NCBI RefSeq assembly: GCF_003628145.1
Contig: NZ_RBZV01000020.1
Span: forward strand, 1 to 44,467
DNA length: 44,467 bases
Reading direction: 5' to 3'
Source of the DNA: Trinickia fusca
GTDB taxonomy: Bacteria; Pseudomonadota; Gammaproteobacteria; Burkholderiales; Burkholderiaceae
In this document: in pieces, positions 8,697 to 16,684 of the stretch
Numbering within the stretch: position 1 is the first letter of the stretch
Layout: each line of letters opens with the position of its first letter
Position numbers and translations under genes: made by a program
The notes under the pieces: generated by a model
Seen by the model: only the letters and a program-made list of their open reading frames with translations
Database searches by the model: none
Told to the model about the DNA's origin: nothing

Positions 8697-10708
8697 AGGG
8701 TAGACCTCGGAGTCACGGCATCACGTTCCGCCTTCGACTGTATCTGGCTCTTTCCGCGGCCTTTAGGCCTGGCCGAAGCCCAACTGCCGGCGGCGGGATC
8801 TTTGCCTGTAGCTGCCTCGCATGCCTGCTGGTACTTCAGTTCCTCACCAATAGCGTGCTCCCGTTGATCCGACCGCATCGCCGTGAGTTGCTTCGCCTCA
8901 GCGGCAAGGTGAATGGTAGTGGAGTACAACTGCGCGTCGTCATCGCGGATGGGGAGTTGCGCGTCGACGCGAACCAGACGGTGGTCCACCTCGATCCAGG
9001 CGTGACGAACGCACAGATTCATGCCATAGCCCGGCACCCTCAGCGTCTGCGACCGTGGCAGTCGTTGGCGAAAGCCCGCCGCTTCCAGTTCCGGCGACCC
9101 AAAGCTGCGAGCATGGAGCTGCAGCGAATCCCGCGTTGCCTTGAACTCAACCGGTGTCAGGAAGGCACGAACTGCTTCATCAAAACTGATCAGTTCGGCG
9201 CTCGTGCGACCGCGTTCGTCAAGCCATCGCCAAATACTCATCGGATTTGGCACGACACCGCGTTCGATCATGTCCGGTGTCAGGCGGTCGCTCGCGTCAC
9301 TGCGCCAATTGTCTCTAATTGCTCGCAGTATCTCTTGCTTTGCTGCATCGACGGGCGTCAGTGTGCTTTCAAATTTTATGGGTCGTCCTTCTGTCCGGAC
9401 AGTCCTGGGGTGGGAAGACTCGACGGTCGCCTTATCCCTCGGCGAGAACGACGCCGTCAACTCGCGCCAGGGGATGTACCGGCTGTCGCCTAAAACGGTT
9501 TCTGCTGCCCCCGGCCCGCGGTCGATCGACAACTGCGCGGGTATGCCTGCACATGGCCAATCCTCTTCACTGATCTCAAGGCCAAAGAGTTGAGCAAATT
9601 CAGCCTTCCGCATGGACGCGCAAAAAAGTGCCATGCGGTAGGCATCTGCGGTCTCGCTTCCCCAAGCAAAACCAATACCCGCGACCACACCTGACAGGAC
9701 ATCTACAAGTCGGACGACGCAGAACTTTTCGTCGGACGCGCTTCCACCGAAATCGCGCAGCCGGTCTTCCCTGTAGTAGCCGTCGGCTTCTGCTCGCTCG
9801 AACAGGTTCGCAACGCCCCGACTATATCGCCCCTGGTCCGGAGCCAGGCGATGGCGGACACGGGCAGCCCCGTACACAGCCTCGCTCAATTGATCCGGGC
9901 TATAGGCTTTGCGCGCACAGTACGTTACCTGGTTGATCGTCGGGAATGGCTTGCTGTCACGCGACACGATGCGTAAATCCGCGCCTTTTCCCACAGTCGT
10001 GCAGTTGAAATTGTTCTTGAGAATCTGAGCATAGATTTCAACCCGCTTTCTGCCGATATCCATGTGCTTGACGTAACCAGCTTCGATTGTCCGGCGAGCC
10101 TCTTCGTCGACATGAAAATAGGCGCCACGGCCACCGCGAGGCGGAAGGCCCAGCGGGTTGCCCGTGAATTTGCTTTTGCGGTCCCAGTGTCCAATGCGAA
10201 CGAACGAAGGGTAAAGCGCACGCGCGTCGCGCCCGAACACCAGGTAGCAGGAGAACCACAAACGTAGCCGACCAGGATGGCTCCTCGGAGCAAATTTACG
10301 TGCCAGTGCTGCGATTGCCTGTGAAGGGTCGCCTGACCGGAATATTTGATCAGAGCGACACAGTAAAGGCTGAATCTCAAACAGACGTGCCGTCACCCTA
10401 TCAATGTTGGAGTGCTTCCTGCGGCCCCTGGCGGTCTCGATGCTTTGTACGTCGATCCCTTCAAGAGACTCCAACCAGCACGGCAACGATGGTTGTGTGC
10501 AGCTCACACGAATCGCGCCGTCAAGAAGCCCAGACTCAAAATCCGTCCTCGCGATCCGGCGTATTTCCGCGCTCTTCTCCTTTGCGTCTACGAACTCGAC
10601 CAAAAAGGTCCAGGTTGGCGAATGAGCGTTATCCAGGAGGTGCAGTTTCGCTGACTTCGGGATGCCGCCGTACCCGTCGGGAAATTCAAGCAAGGACCCG
10701 ACGTTCAT
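8693..10708 (-). CDS. tnsB: TnsB-like DDE transposase
   Basis: The 671-residue protein has the retroviral-integrase-type catalytic domain in the middle. The likely catalytic triad is Asp309 (AEADGYY), Asp396 (SIDRGPG) and Glu430 (KATVESSH). The 87- and 34-residue distances are close to those of Tn7 TnsB. LVDVLSGVVAG at 334-344 matches the conserved strand between the first two acids. The N-terminal 200 residues would bind the transposon ends. TnsB cuts the 3' ends and joins them to the target. It overlaps tnsA and tnsC by four bases on each side. Confidence 0.9.
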   Translation of the reverse strand: MNVGSLLEFPDGYGGIPKSAKLHLLDNAHSPTWTFLVEFVDAKEKSAEIRRIARTDFESGLLDGAIRVSCTQPSLPCWLESLEGIDVQSIETARGRRKHSNIDRVTARLFEIQPLLCRSDQIFRSGDPSQAIAALARKFAPRSHPGRLRLWFSCYLVFGRDARALYPSFVRIGHWDRKSKFTGNPLGLPPRGGRGAYFHVDEEARRTIEAGYVKHMDIGRKRVEIYAQILKNNFNCTTVGKGADLRIVSRDSKPFPTINQVTYCARKAYSPDQLSEAVYGAARVRHRLAPDQGRYSRGVANLFERAEADGYYREDRLRDFGGSASDEKFCVVRLVDVLSGVVAGIGFAWGSETADAYRMALFCASMRKAEFAQLFGLEISEEDWPCAGIPAQLSIDRGPGAAETVLGDSRYIPWRELTASFSPRDKATVESSHPRTVRTEGRPIKFESTLTPVDAAKQEILRAIRDNWRSDASDRLTPDMIERGVVPNPMSIWRWLDERGRTSAELISFDEAVRAFLTPVEFKATRDSLQLHARSFGSPELEAAGFRQRLPRSQTLRVPGYGMNLCVRHAWIEVDHRLVRVDAQLPIRDDDAQLYSTTIHLAAEAKQLTAMRSDQREHAIGEELKYQQACEAATGKDPAAGSWASARPKGRGKSQIQSKAERDAVTPRSTL

Positions 10709-11694
10709 TTCGCACCTCGCACGAACAACTGTGCATACCGATCGAATGGGTTAGTTCGTTCTGGCCTGAGCGGCACATTGACGAGCACCGGCTTAAAGAG
10801 ATCAACAACCAGCTGACGACGCCAGATCGCCTGGTACAACACAACCAGACAATCCTGCCGTTCGCACCGGAACTGCTTACCCAGGTCTTCCAACAGATCG
10901 AGCGGCGCGCATTCCGTCCCGACGATGCCACGAAAAGCATCAACCATCTCCTCTCGCTGGGATTGCTGCAAGCCGGCCCCCCGACTGTCCCATGGAAGCA
11001 GCATCCGCAAGTTATCAACGAGCGTCGGATCAAAGGTCGTTCGGGTAACCCGATGCGTCGGAATCCCGCCTTCCTGGTAGCAAACCTCCTCGATCTGGTG
11101 ACGCGCTCTGGCGCGCATCACGCTTTCAGGGCTTCGACGACGAAGTGGCCGCAGGCCCTGCTGCTCGCCGAACGACTCCTCAGTGAGTTTCACAGTCCAG
11201 TTCACCCCATATGCACCCACGGCATCACGCAAAATCAGCAACAGATCGCCAACCAGAGGCACCGGCACGTGATAGGCGCCCTGTGCATCCTCAGCAACGA
11301 ATCGAGGTTGGTATTTCGTGAGCTCAAGCCGCTCGGCCACGCGAATTGTTCCGGGCAACCACAGCAAATCGAAACTTGCGTCCTCGTAGAGCGATGCGGG
11401 GTTACGGGCTGGCTCGAGCGGTAAGCATCGCTGCTCCTGCAAATCGACGAGCGCTGGACAATGAAGCGCCACAACGGTGGCGGCAGCCTCCGTTGTACTC
11501 AAAGCATGAACTGACCTCTGAAGCCTGACAGACAAGATCTGACTACAGCGCGACAGGCTTGGCGCTTCCCCGCGGACAGCTTTGATGGCTGGTTGATACT
11601 GGGCGCCGATCCTTTCTACGCCCTGACGACTTTCGTAACGCCGAACCAACGCCATCAAACGGGACGACTTCGCTGCTGAACGAGACGATTGCAT
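10705..11694 (-). CDS. tnsA: TnsA-like endonuclease of a Tn7-like transposon
   Basis: The 329-residue protein starts at the ATG at 11694, which has an AAGGGA ribosome binding site; the longer frame upstream is not supported. The core fits the TnsA restriction-like fold: Glu69 (STTEAAATVV), Asp150 (PLVGDLLLIL) and Lys169 in NWTVK. The residue two before Lys is Thr where Tn7 TnsA has Gln. A helical C-terminal half (RHQIEEVCYQEGG onward) would contact TnsC. TnsA makes the 5' cuts so that the element moves by cut-and-paste. The assignment rests on the weak motif plus its position before tnsB. Confidence 0.75.
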   Translation of the reverse strand: MQSSRSAAKSSRLMALVRRYESRQGVERIGAQYQPAIKAVRGEAPSLSRCSQILSVRLQRSVHALSTTEAAATVVALHCPALVDLQEQRCLPLEPARNPASLYEDASFDLLWLPGTIRVAERLELTKYQPRFVAEDAQGAYHVPVPLVGDLLLILRDAVGAYGVNWTVKLTEESFGEQQGLRPLRRRSPESVMRARARHQIEEVCYQEGGIPTHRVTRTTFDPTLVDNLRMLLPWDSRGAGLQQSQREEMVDAFRGIVGTECAPLDLLEDLGKQFRCERQDCLVVLYQAIWRRQLVVDLFKPVLVNVPLRPERTNPFDRYAQLFVRGAK

Positions 11695-11722
11695 TGTGTT
11701 CCCTTGATCGAGTGAGCGATGC

Positions 11723-11899
11723 CTACGCACCCGACGAACGGGCACGCAGAGCTGATGCGACACCAAAAAAAGGGAAAAGCAGAACCGACAACTTCGCCTT
11801 GACAACCGCGAAGTTGTGGACGACGATACATGTAATCGCAACCTGAAAGCGATATGCACGTCCAGAAAGGCCGCATGCTCCTGCAAGAGCTGCGGCCAT
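11723..11899 (-). CDS. Small hydrophobic ORF upstream of tnsA
   Basis: A 58-codon frame begins with an ATG preceded by GGAGGGG and encodes an alanine-rich start followed by a hydrophobic stretch (VVKAKLSVLLFPFFGVASAL) that could span the membrane. It sits between the gp16-type regulator and tnsA in the same orientation. I do not recognise it, and it may be non-coding leader sequence. Confidence 0.25.
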   Translation of the reverse strand: MAAALAGACGLSGRAYRFQVAITCIVVHNFAVVKAKLSVLLFPFFGVASALRARSSGA

Positions 11900-11919
11900 T
11901 TTGCTTTTCCCCTCCGATT

Positions 11920-12222
11920 TCAATTGTTCGGCATGGGCACCTCCTGTTGAGTTTCGGTTGGCTTGTCAGTGCGGCTTGACGGCCATGTCATCGGGTTCGG
12001 CGTTCCGGCCGACGACTTTATCCCCAGCGCAACCGCGATCCGGTGCGCTTCTCCACGCACGCCACGCGTGCGTCCTAGCAGCACGGCATAAACCGAGTCC
12101 GGGTTGAACCCATGCGCGTGTGCCCACTCGACGACTGTTACACCGTGAGAAGCAAAAGCGTCCCGAACTTCTTCGCGCGTTCTGTTGAGCAAGATTGTGG
12201 GAACTTGAAAAACGATGAACAA
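11920..12222 (-). CDS. BcepMu gp16-type DNA-binding protein
   Basis: The 100-residue protein contains VEWAHAHGFNPDSVYAVLLG and GVRGEAHRIAVALGIK, the signature of the BcepMu gp16 phage-associated helix-turn-helix family found in the early region of Mu-like phages of Burkholderia. Only a TTG start (12222) is available in frame; an ATG at about 12248-12239 lies in another frame, so the true start is unclear and a small frameshift at the 5' end is possible. It lies ahead of tnsABC in the same direction and is a plausible repressor or activator of the transposition operon. The C-terminus overlaps a strong AGGAGGTG ribosome-binding sequence at 11938-11945. Confidence 0.7.
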   Translation of the reverse strand: MFIVFQVPTILLNRTREEVRDAFASHGVTVVEWAHAHGFNPDSVYAVLLGRTRGVRGEAHRIAVALGIKSSAGTPNPMTWPSSRTDKPTETQQEVPMPNN

Positions 12223-12694
12223 AGTGTATTCATTTCGATCATTTTTTTCAATAAAATACTAAAATAAATATATATCAACATAACACGTATCAATACGCCG
12301 CCATTAAGCATTTTAATTCCAATTAAATAAATTTCCTTTCAATCAAAGCGATAGTGACTTTCCCGTCATAGACGATCACTGGCTGCGATGTCGAACGCGG
12401 ATGCCATTTCACCGGGTGGACGCTCATCTACGACCTGGCGCCCATAGGCCGCGACTGCCGTAGGACCAGTTCGCACATGGCACGCACTGTAGGCGTACAT
12501 CAGCCCGCCACCTACCTTGCCACATTGAGTGACGCTTGCCTGGATCGCACTACTAACATCAATGGCCCACGTAGACCGCGATGCAAGACGACACTCCATA
12601 CCGAACTCCAATGTCTGAAGCAATCGCTTTCGGCACAGGTGCATAACGTCCCACCATGTACTACGATGCATATATGTACTTTCTAGAGGCTATG
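12223..12694. promoter_or_regulatory. AT-rich divergent control region
   Basis: Bases 12230-12350 are far richer in A and T than the surroundings and separate the minus-strand transposition genes from the plus-strand xre-tniQ pair. They probably hold both promoters, but I cannot fix a single -10/-35 pair among many AT matches. A minus-strand frame of about 101 codons (12671-12366) occupies the second half; its composition is acceptable but it has no family match or clear ribosome binding site. Confidence 0.4.
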
Positions 12695-13060
12695 ATGTCA
12701 CCGTCATCGGACCCGCGGCGCCTTGCGTTATCGCTCGCATCTCACTTCGCATCGGCCGGACTCACTCAAAATCAGCTTGCTTTGTCTATTGGTGCGAGTC
12801 AATCACAAGTAAGCCGCATCCTCTCCGGTCGCATAGTTCGTCGCACCAAATTGTTGGACAAGCTATGCATTTATGCAAATCGTCGACTAAACTTCGGCCG
12901 AGGGCGCGATGTGCGCCGAAACGCAGAACTCATGTCTGCGCTCACCGACGTATGGGATGGCAGTGATGAGCACGCCCATGCGCTCGCCCACGTCATTCGC
13001 AGCCTGGCGGAGTTGGACGAACTTCGCGAACGATTCGTCAGAAAGGAGGGAAGGCGCTGA
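12695..13060 (+). CDS. Xre-family helix-turn-helix regulator
   Basis: The protein of about 121 residues has a classic Cro/CI-type helix-turn-helix near its start: LTQNQLALSIGASQSQVSRI followed by LSGR. An AGAGG ribosome binding site precedes two adjacent ATG codons (12692 and 12695); spacing favours the second. Its stop codon overlaps the start of the second tniQ (TGATG), so the two are co-translated. In CRISPR-associated Tn7-like transposons an Xre regulator commonly precedes tniQ and controls target selection; the same gene order occurs here without cas genes. It may repress its own promoter in the AT-rich region upstream. Confidence 0.85.
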   Translation: MSPSSDPRRLALSLASHFASAGLTQNQLALSIGASQSQVSRILSGRIVRRTKLLDKLCIYANRRLNFGRGRDVRRNAELMSALTDVWDGSDEHAHALAHVIRSLAELDELRERFVRKEGRR

Positions 13061-14289
13061 TGATCATTGTCGAACCAATGCCCAGTGAGCTCGGAGTCGC
13101 ACACGCGGGGCGGATCTCATACCTCGCAGGCTTCTCGACGCTCGCTCATTTTCGCCAGGAAACGCTCGGCAAGTCACGAAATCACCGCAAACGTGACGAA
13201 TTCAGGCAGCCATTCAAGGTGATCGCGGCCCGGCTCGGAATCGATCCCGAGACCTATCTGGCAAAGCACTCGCTGCTACCCTTTTTCTACGCCTGCCCAT
13301 CGCACAAGAAAGAGTCTTACCGCTATCAAGATCTCGTGAATGGGTGGTTAAAGCCCGCTGACGGGCCGCTTCTGAAGAACCTTCGGTTCTGTCTGGAATG
13401 CGCCCGACAAGACGCACTTGATGCTGGTATCGATTGGTGGCGGCGGGAGCACCAACTGCCCGGCGTTGATGTTTGCATCCATCATTGCCAACCGCTCAAC
13501 CTCGTACAAGACGACAGAGCCGCAGAGCGATTGCCCAGTTACTACATAAGAGACCGGAGATACGTTCGCGAAACGAGTCCTGACAGCGATGACGAGATCG
13601 TAGCAAGGTACCGGGCACTTGCCGTTTCTCTGCTAGAACGCCGCATTGAGCCTTCACATCTTCGAGTCCGCGTCGGACAGCGGTGCATTGAATACGCGAT
13701 CGGGAGGGCCCGGAAACATCGTTCGTGCTCAACATCGCTTAGTCGTCACGTTCGGTCGCGGTTTCCACATGGCTGGCTGCAAAAGCATCGTCCCACGTTG
13801 CTGCACCCCGACTACGCGGGGCGCGACCTGATGATCGATGCGGCATTCTCCGGTCAGGGGGCTCCTGGGACGGCGATCGTGATGGTGCTTACATGTCTAT
13901 TCGCCAGCATTGAAGATCTGAATACAGAACAAGTGGTACCTCGCACAGCGAATCGATCCGCTCAACCTTTAGTTCAAACCAACGCGAGCGATACGGCGCA
14001 TGGATTCGCTAGCCTATTTGTTGCCATGCAGGGCGATTGCCAACGCATAGCTCACGCGATCAGCTGCTCGCACGATACCGTTTTGCGCTTACGACGTCGC
14101 TTTGGCCTGCCCGCCGTCCCGCGTTTGCTAACTGCAGCGCACCACGTGGCGTTTGAGAGAATTCTCAGAGCCAGCGACGTGGATCTGGCGCACTGGGGCA
14201 TGGCAATGCGCCGGTACTGGGAGTCCCGGTCCTCCAGAGGAAGTAGTGGTGCAGAACTGGCAGAATTCCTGCGGATCAGCGGAGCTTAG
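13060..14289 (+). CDS. Second TniQ/TnsD-family target selector
   Basis: The 409-residue protein belongs to the TniQ family: an N-terminal segment (ISYLAGFSTLAHFRQET), then a zinc-finger region with CLEC, WWRREHQLPGVDVCIHH and CQPL. The C-terminal part has a helix-turn-helix-like stretch (HAISCSHDTVLRLRRRFGL). It is transcribed away from tnsABC-tniQ and coupled to the xre gene. Two TniQ proteins in one element usually mean two target pathways, for example a chromosomal site and a mobile or alternative site. It is longer than the first TniQ. Confidence 0.85.
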   Translation: MIIVEPMPSELGVAHAGRISYLAGFSTLAHFRQETLGKSRNHRKRDEFRQPFKVIAARLGIDPETYLAKHSLLPFFYACPSHKKESYRYQDLVNGWLKPADGPLLKNLRFCLECARQDALDAGIDWWRREHQLPGVDVCIHHCQPLNLVQDDRAAERLPSYYIRDRRYVRETSPDSDDEIVARYRALAVSLLERRIEPSHLRVRVGQRCIEYAIGRARKHRSCSTSLSRHVRSRFPHGWLQKHRPTLLHPDYAGRDLMIDAAFSGQGAPGTAIVMVLTCLFASIEDLNTEQVVPRTANRSAQPLVQTNASDTAHGFASLFVAMQGDCQRIAHAISCSHDTVLRLRRRFGLPAVPRLLTAAHHVAFERILRASDVDLAHWGMAMRRYWESRSSRGSSGAELAEFLRISGA

Positions 14290-14653
14290 TTCCAGAGTGC
14301 TTACGTGTCCTCGGAAAAGATAGAGTCGAAAACGCTGTGAGGGTTTTATGCGATTACGCGCCTTCTGCTCAGCAGTATCCGGTTTCGCGCGCAGGGCATC
14401 GAGAATCCCACTCAATCATCAACAGGCCGCCCAAACCCGCATGGTTAAAGGATTTGGCTGTTATCGGCATAGGCCTTTACCGTCGCTTTTACCGTCAGGA
14501 AAACACGCCCTTTTCTGGCACGGGATTCGGGACTATTTGCAGAGTGTCGACCTATCATCAATCAGCTTCAATCATACCGAATAGGCGACAAGACTTCCGG
14601 CTCTTCTGCACAGTGCTCTCCAAGGAATTGCCGGTTAGCACGAGGCTGGGTTG
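14290..14653. other. Intergenic stretch between convergent genes, possible transposon end
   Basis: No gene is supported. TTTACCGTC occurs twice with a 12-base period (14476-14484 and 14488-14496), the second copy followed by AGG. An inverted partial match, CCTGACGGCAA, occurs at 6141-6151 on the other side of the transposition genes. Short repeats of this kind could be TnsB-binding sites. I could not find paired terminal TGT/ACA ends or a target duplication. Confidence 0.3.
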
Positions 14654-16021
14654 TCAGCTCGTTGGAACGCCGTAGCGCTTGAACAGAGCCTCGAAGAAGA
14701 CCTTCACGTCCGCCTTAGCTGTGGGTGCCTGCAACTCCGCTGCCCCAAAGCGAAAGACTTCATATCCCGCGAGCTTAAGTTCGCGGTCGCCTCCGACCAT
14801 CTGCGCATAGCGTTGCACGTCGGCGCTCCCCGCGCCGTCCGCGTAGTGGTGCTTGCCGTCCACTTCGATGACGACCCGCACGCCCTGCGGTAGCAGCAAT
14901 AGGAAGTCCATCCGAAAGCGCAGAAGCGCATCCGGCCCTCGCTCCTTGACCGTGCGTGGGTCCCAGTGAAGCCAGACTTCCGGCAGCAGTGCCGGCAGGT
15001 TCGGCACGGCACTGCGGAATCCCTCGAAGAATGCATCGAACAGCAAGGACTGCGGCGGGGAATTGCGGGGCAAGCTGGCCTTGAGACGCGCGTACAGCAA
15101 GCGCTTGGCCTGCGTGGCATCAGCGATCTGCTCGGTATCGCTCCACCACTGCTGCAGGTCGTTCCAGCGCAGTCCGTCGTTGCCGATGGGGCGGTCATAG
15201 ACGAGCACCTTATCAGCATTGGTGACGATCTCGATGTCGTTGTCCAGCGCGTCGCGGAAACGCAGGTCAGGTTTGTCGGGTGAGGCGAAGATAAGATTCT
15301 TCGGCCGACCTTTGATCGCCGCGTACAACGAGACCATCGAAAAGACCGGGTAGCCTCCCTCTGAATCCGTCTCGCGCAGCTCGACGCCGCAATTGTGCAG
15401 CGACTCGTTGACACAAGCGACGAAGTGGCGTTGCGCTACCTCGTCGGGGCGCACATCGGCCGATGCCAGCCCCTCAAGAAACAGCGCAAAGCGTCGATCG
15501 GAAGCATCATAGGCGCCCAACTGGTCGAACAGCGTTTCGGCCGGCCAATCCTCTGGATTGCGATGGACGTGCTGCTGGATCTCCGCGTGCAATCCCTCGG
15601 GCTTGCCGCCCAGCCAGTTCATCCAGTCATCGGCATCCAAGATCCACAACCGCTCCAAAAGGTCGTCGAACCTGCGAGCATCTCCATACAGCTCTTCGCT
15701 GTTGAGTCTTCGAGCGACTTCGCGCCGATACCGTTTCGGGATCGGCGGGCACCCACTATCGCGCCAGAGAATGTCTTGAATCTGGTTGCGTGTAGTGGCA
15801 TTGGGCGGGTGGCGCACCAGCAGCTTGCGTGCAACCGCGGGCAGGTCGGCATCAGTTATCGCCTCGAAGCTGGCGGTCATGCGCTCACGCTTGGAGCCGT
15901 CAGTCGCGGGCGCGGGCAACCCCAATTCTTCGCAAAGCATCGGCAACATGGTATGGGTGCCGGCGTCTTTTAACCCCGTGATGAGCGGCTCCAACAGCGA
16001 ACGAAGTTGCGCGTAGTCCAT
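14654..16021 (-). CDS. AbiJ-like protein with C-terminal DUF559-type nuclease domain
   Basis: The 455-residue protein starts with a helical region (residues about 1-130) like the N-terminal domains of AbiJ abortive-infection proteins. The C-terminus is a Vsr/DUF559-like nuclease: Asp372 in RMDFLLLLP, IEVDGKHHY with Glu386 and Lys390, then YAQMVGGDRELKLAGYEVFR. That order matches family members that nick or cut DNA. The protein is probably cytoplasmic and single-gene. It faces the second tniQ convergently and may be transposon cargo. A role in phage defence is inferred from the domain combination. Confidence 0.75.
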   Translation of the reverse strand: MDYAQLRSLLEPLITGLKDAGTHTMLPMLCEELGLPAPATDGSKRERMTASFEAITDADLPAVARKLLVRHPPNATTRNQIQDILWRDSGCPPIPKRYRREVARRLNSEELYGDARRFDDLLERLWILDADDWMNWLGGKPEGLHAEIQQHVHRNPEDWPAETLFDQLGAYDASDRRFALFLEGLASADVRPDEVAQRHFVACVNESLHNCGVELRETDSEGGYPVFSMVSLYAAIKGRPKNLIFASPDKPDLRFRDALDNDIEIVTNADKVLVYDRPIGNDGLRWNDLQQWWSDTEQIADATQAKRLLYARLKASLPRNSPPQSLLFDAFFEGFRSAVPNLPALLPEVWLHWDPRTVKERGPDALLRFRMDFLLLLPQGVRVVIEVDGKHHYADGAGSADVQRYAQMVGGDRELKLAGYEVFRFGAAELQAPTAKADVKVFFEALFKRYGVPTS

Positions 16022-16178
16022 CGGATAAGACTCGACCTCGCAGCATCATGGCGCGCAGCAACGCGTCGATCTGACCGAACGCGTCCTGCTGCCTCTGTTC
16101 GGGCGTGCAATCGCCCAGCGCGTGCGTCTTCGACGAAACGCCTCACACAGGAGGGCCCGTATCCAACGCGGCATTCGC

Positions 16179-16298
16179 TCAGGGAAGCGCACGATTCATG
16201 TGTGCGCACATGACTAGGCTCAGGGACAACGCAACGTGTTTAACTGCACGGATTGCTGAACGGAACGAGCTTTTCTTGTGGTCGTCATGAGTCTTCAT
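16179..16298 (-). CDS. 39-residue peptide with an unusually strong ribosome binding site
   Basis: The ATG at 16298 is preceded by AGGAGGTG (16302-16309), a near-perfect anti-SD match, three bases from the start. The peptide begins MKTHDDHKKSSFRSAIR and continues into a moderately hydrophobic helix (AVKHVALSLSLVMCAHM). The strong signal suggests a real translated peptide: a leader, a small toxin or a membrane-active peptide. The 157 bases between its stop and the AbiJ-like gene contain no other supported gene. Confidence 0.5.
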   Translation of the reverse strand: MKTHDDHKKSSFRSAIRAVKHVALSLSLVMCAHMNRALP

Positions 16299-16684
16299 AG
16301 GCACCTCCTCGGTGAAATCAAGGTTGAAATCCAAACCAGCCTGAACGTTCTTACGAGCCTGGTATGTGCCCAACACATGAACCGCGAAGTGGGTGCTCCC
16401 CAAAGACAGTTTGTCTTCCCTCAGCGAACGCCTGCAATGCAGGTTGATTCATCGCCAACCACACAGAATACACCGCAGCGTGCCGCTATACAAGCCTCTG
16501 CAAGAAGTGCCGGGATGCGTCGCCGACAGCGATAGTCCTGCGCCTCCTCGCCGTCCGCAGGCTCAAGCGCAACATATAGTCCGGCTCGCCGCTTGGGGGC
16601 GAACCGGACACAGCGCACGGTCAACCCAATGCCAGCGTGGCTATCGCTTGTAAGTGATCGAGCACGCCTATATCGACGAAGACG
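16299..16684. other. Gene-free stretch
   Basis: A 67-codon minus-strand frame with a TTG start (16624-16421) is the only candidate; it contains LYVALEPADGEEAQDYRC and many cysteines, but has no ribosome binding site or family match. Otherwise I see only the leader of the 39-residue peptide gene. Confidence 0.35.

Noticed and set aside
12230-12350. AT-rich block as replication origin or CRISPR leader
   Set aside because: There are no iterons, DnaA-like boxes in a series, or repeat-spacer units; it is better explained as a divergent promoter region.
6180-14289. CRISPR-associated transposon
   Set aside because: No cas6, cas7, cas8 or cas12 gene and no repeat-spacer array is present between or near the Tn7-like genes.
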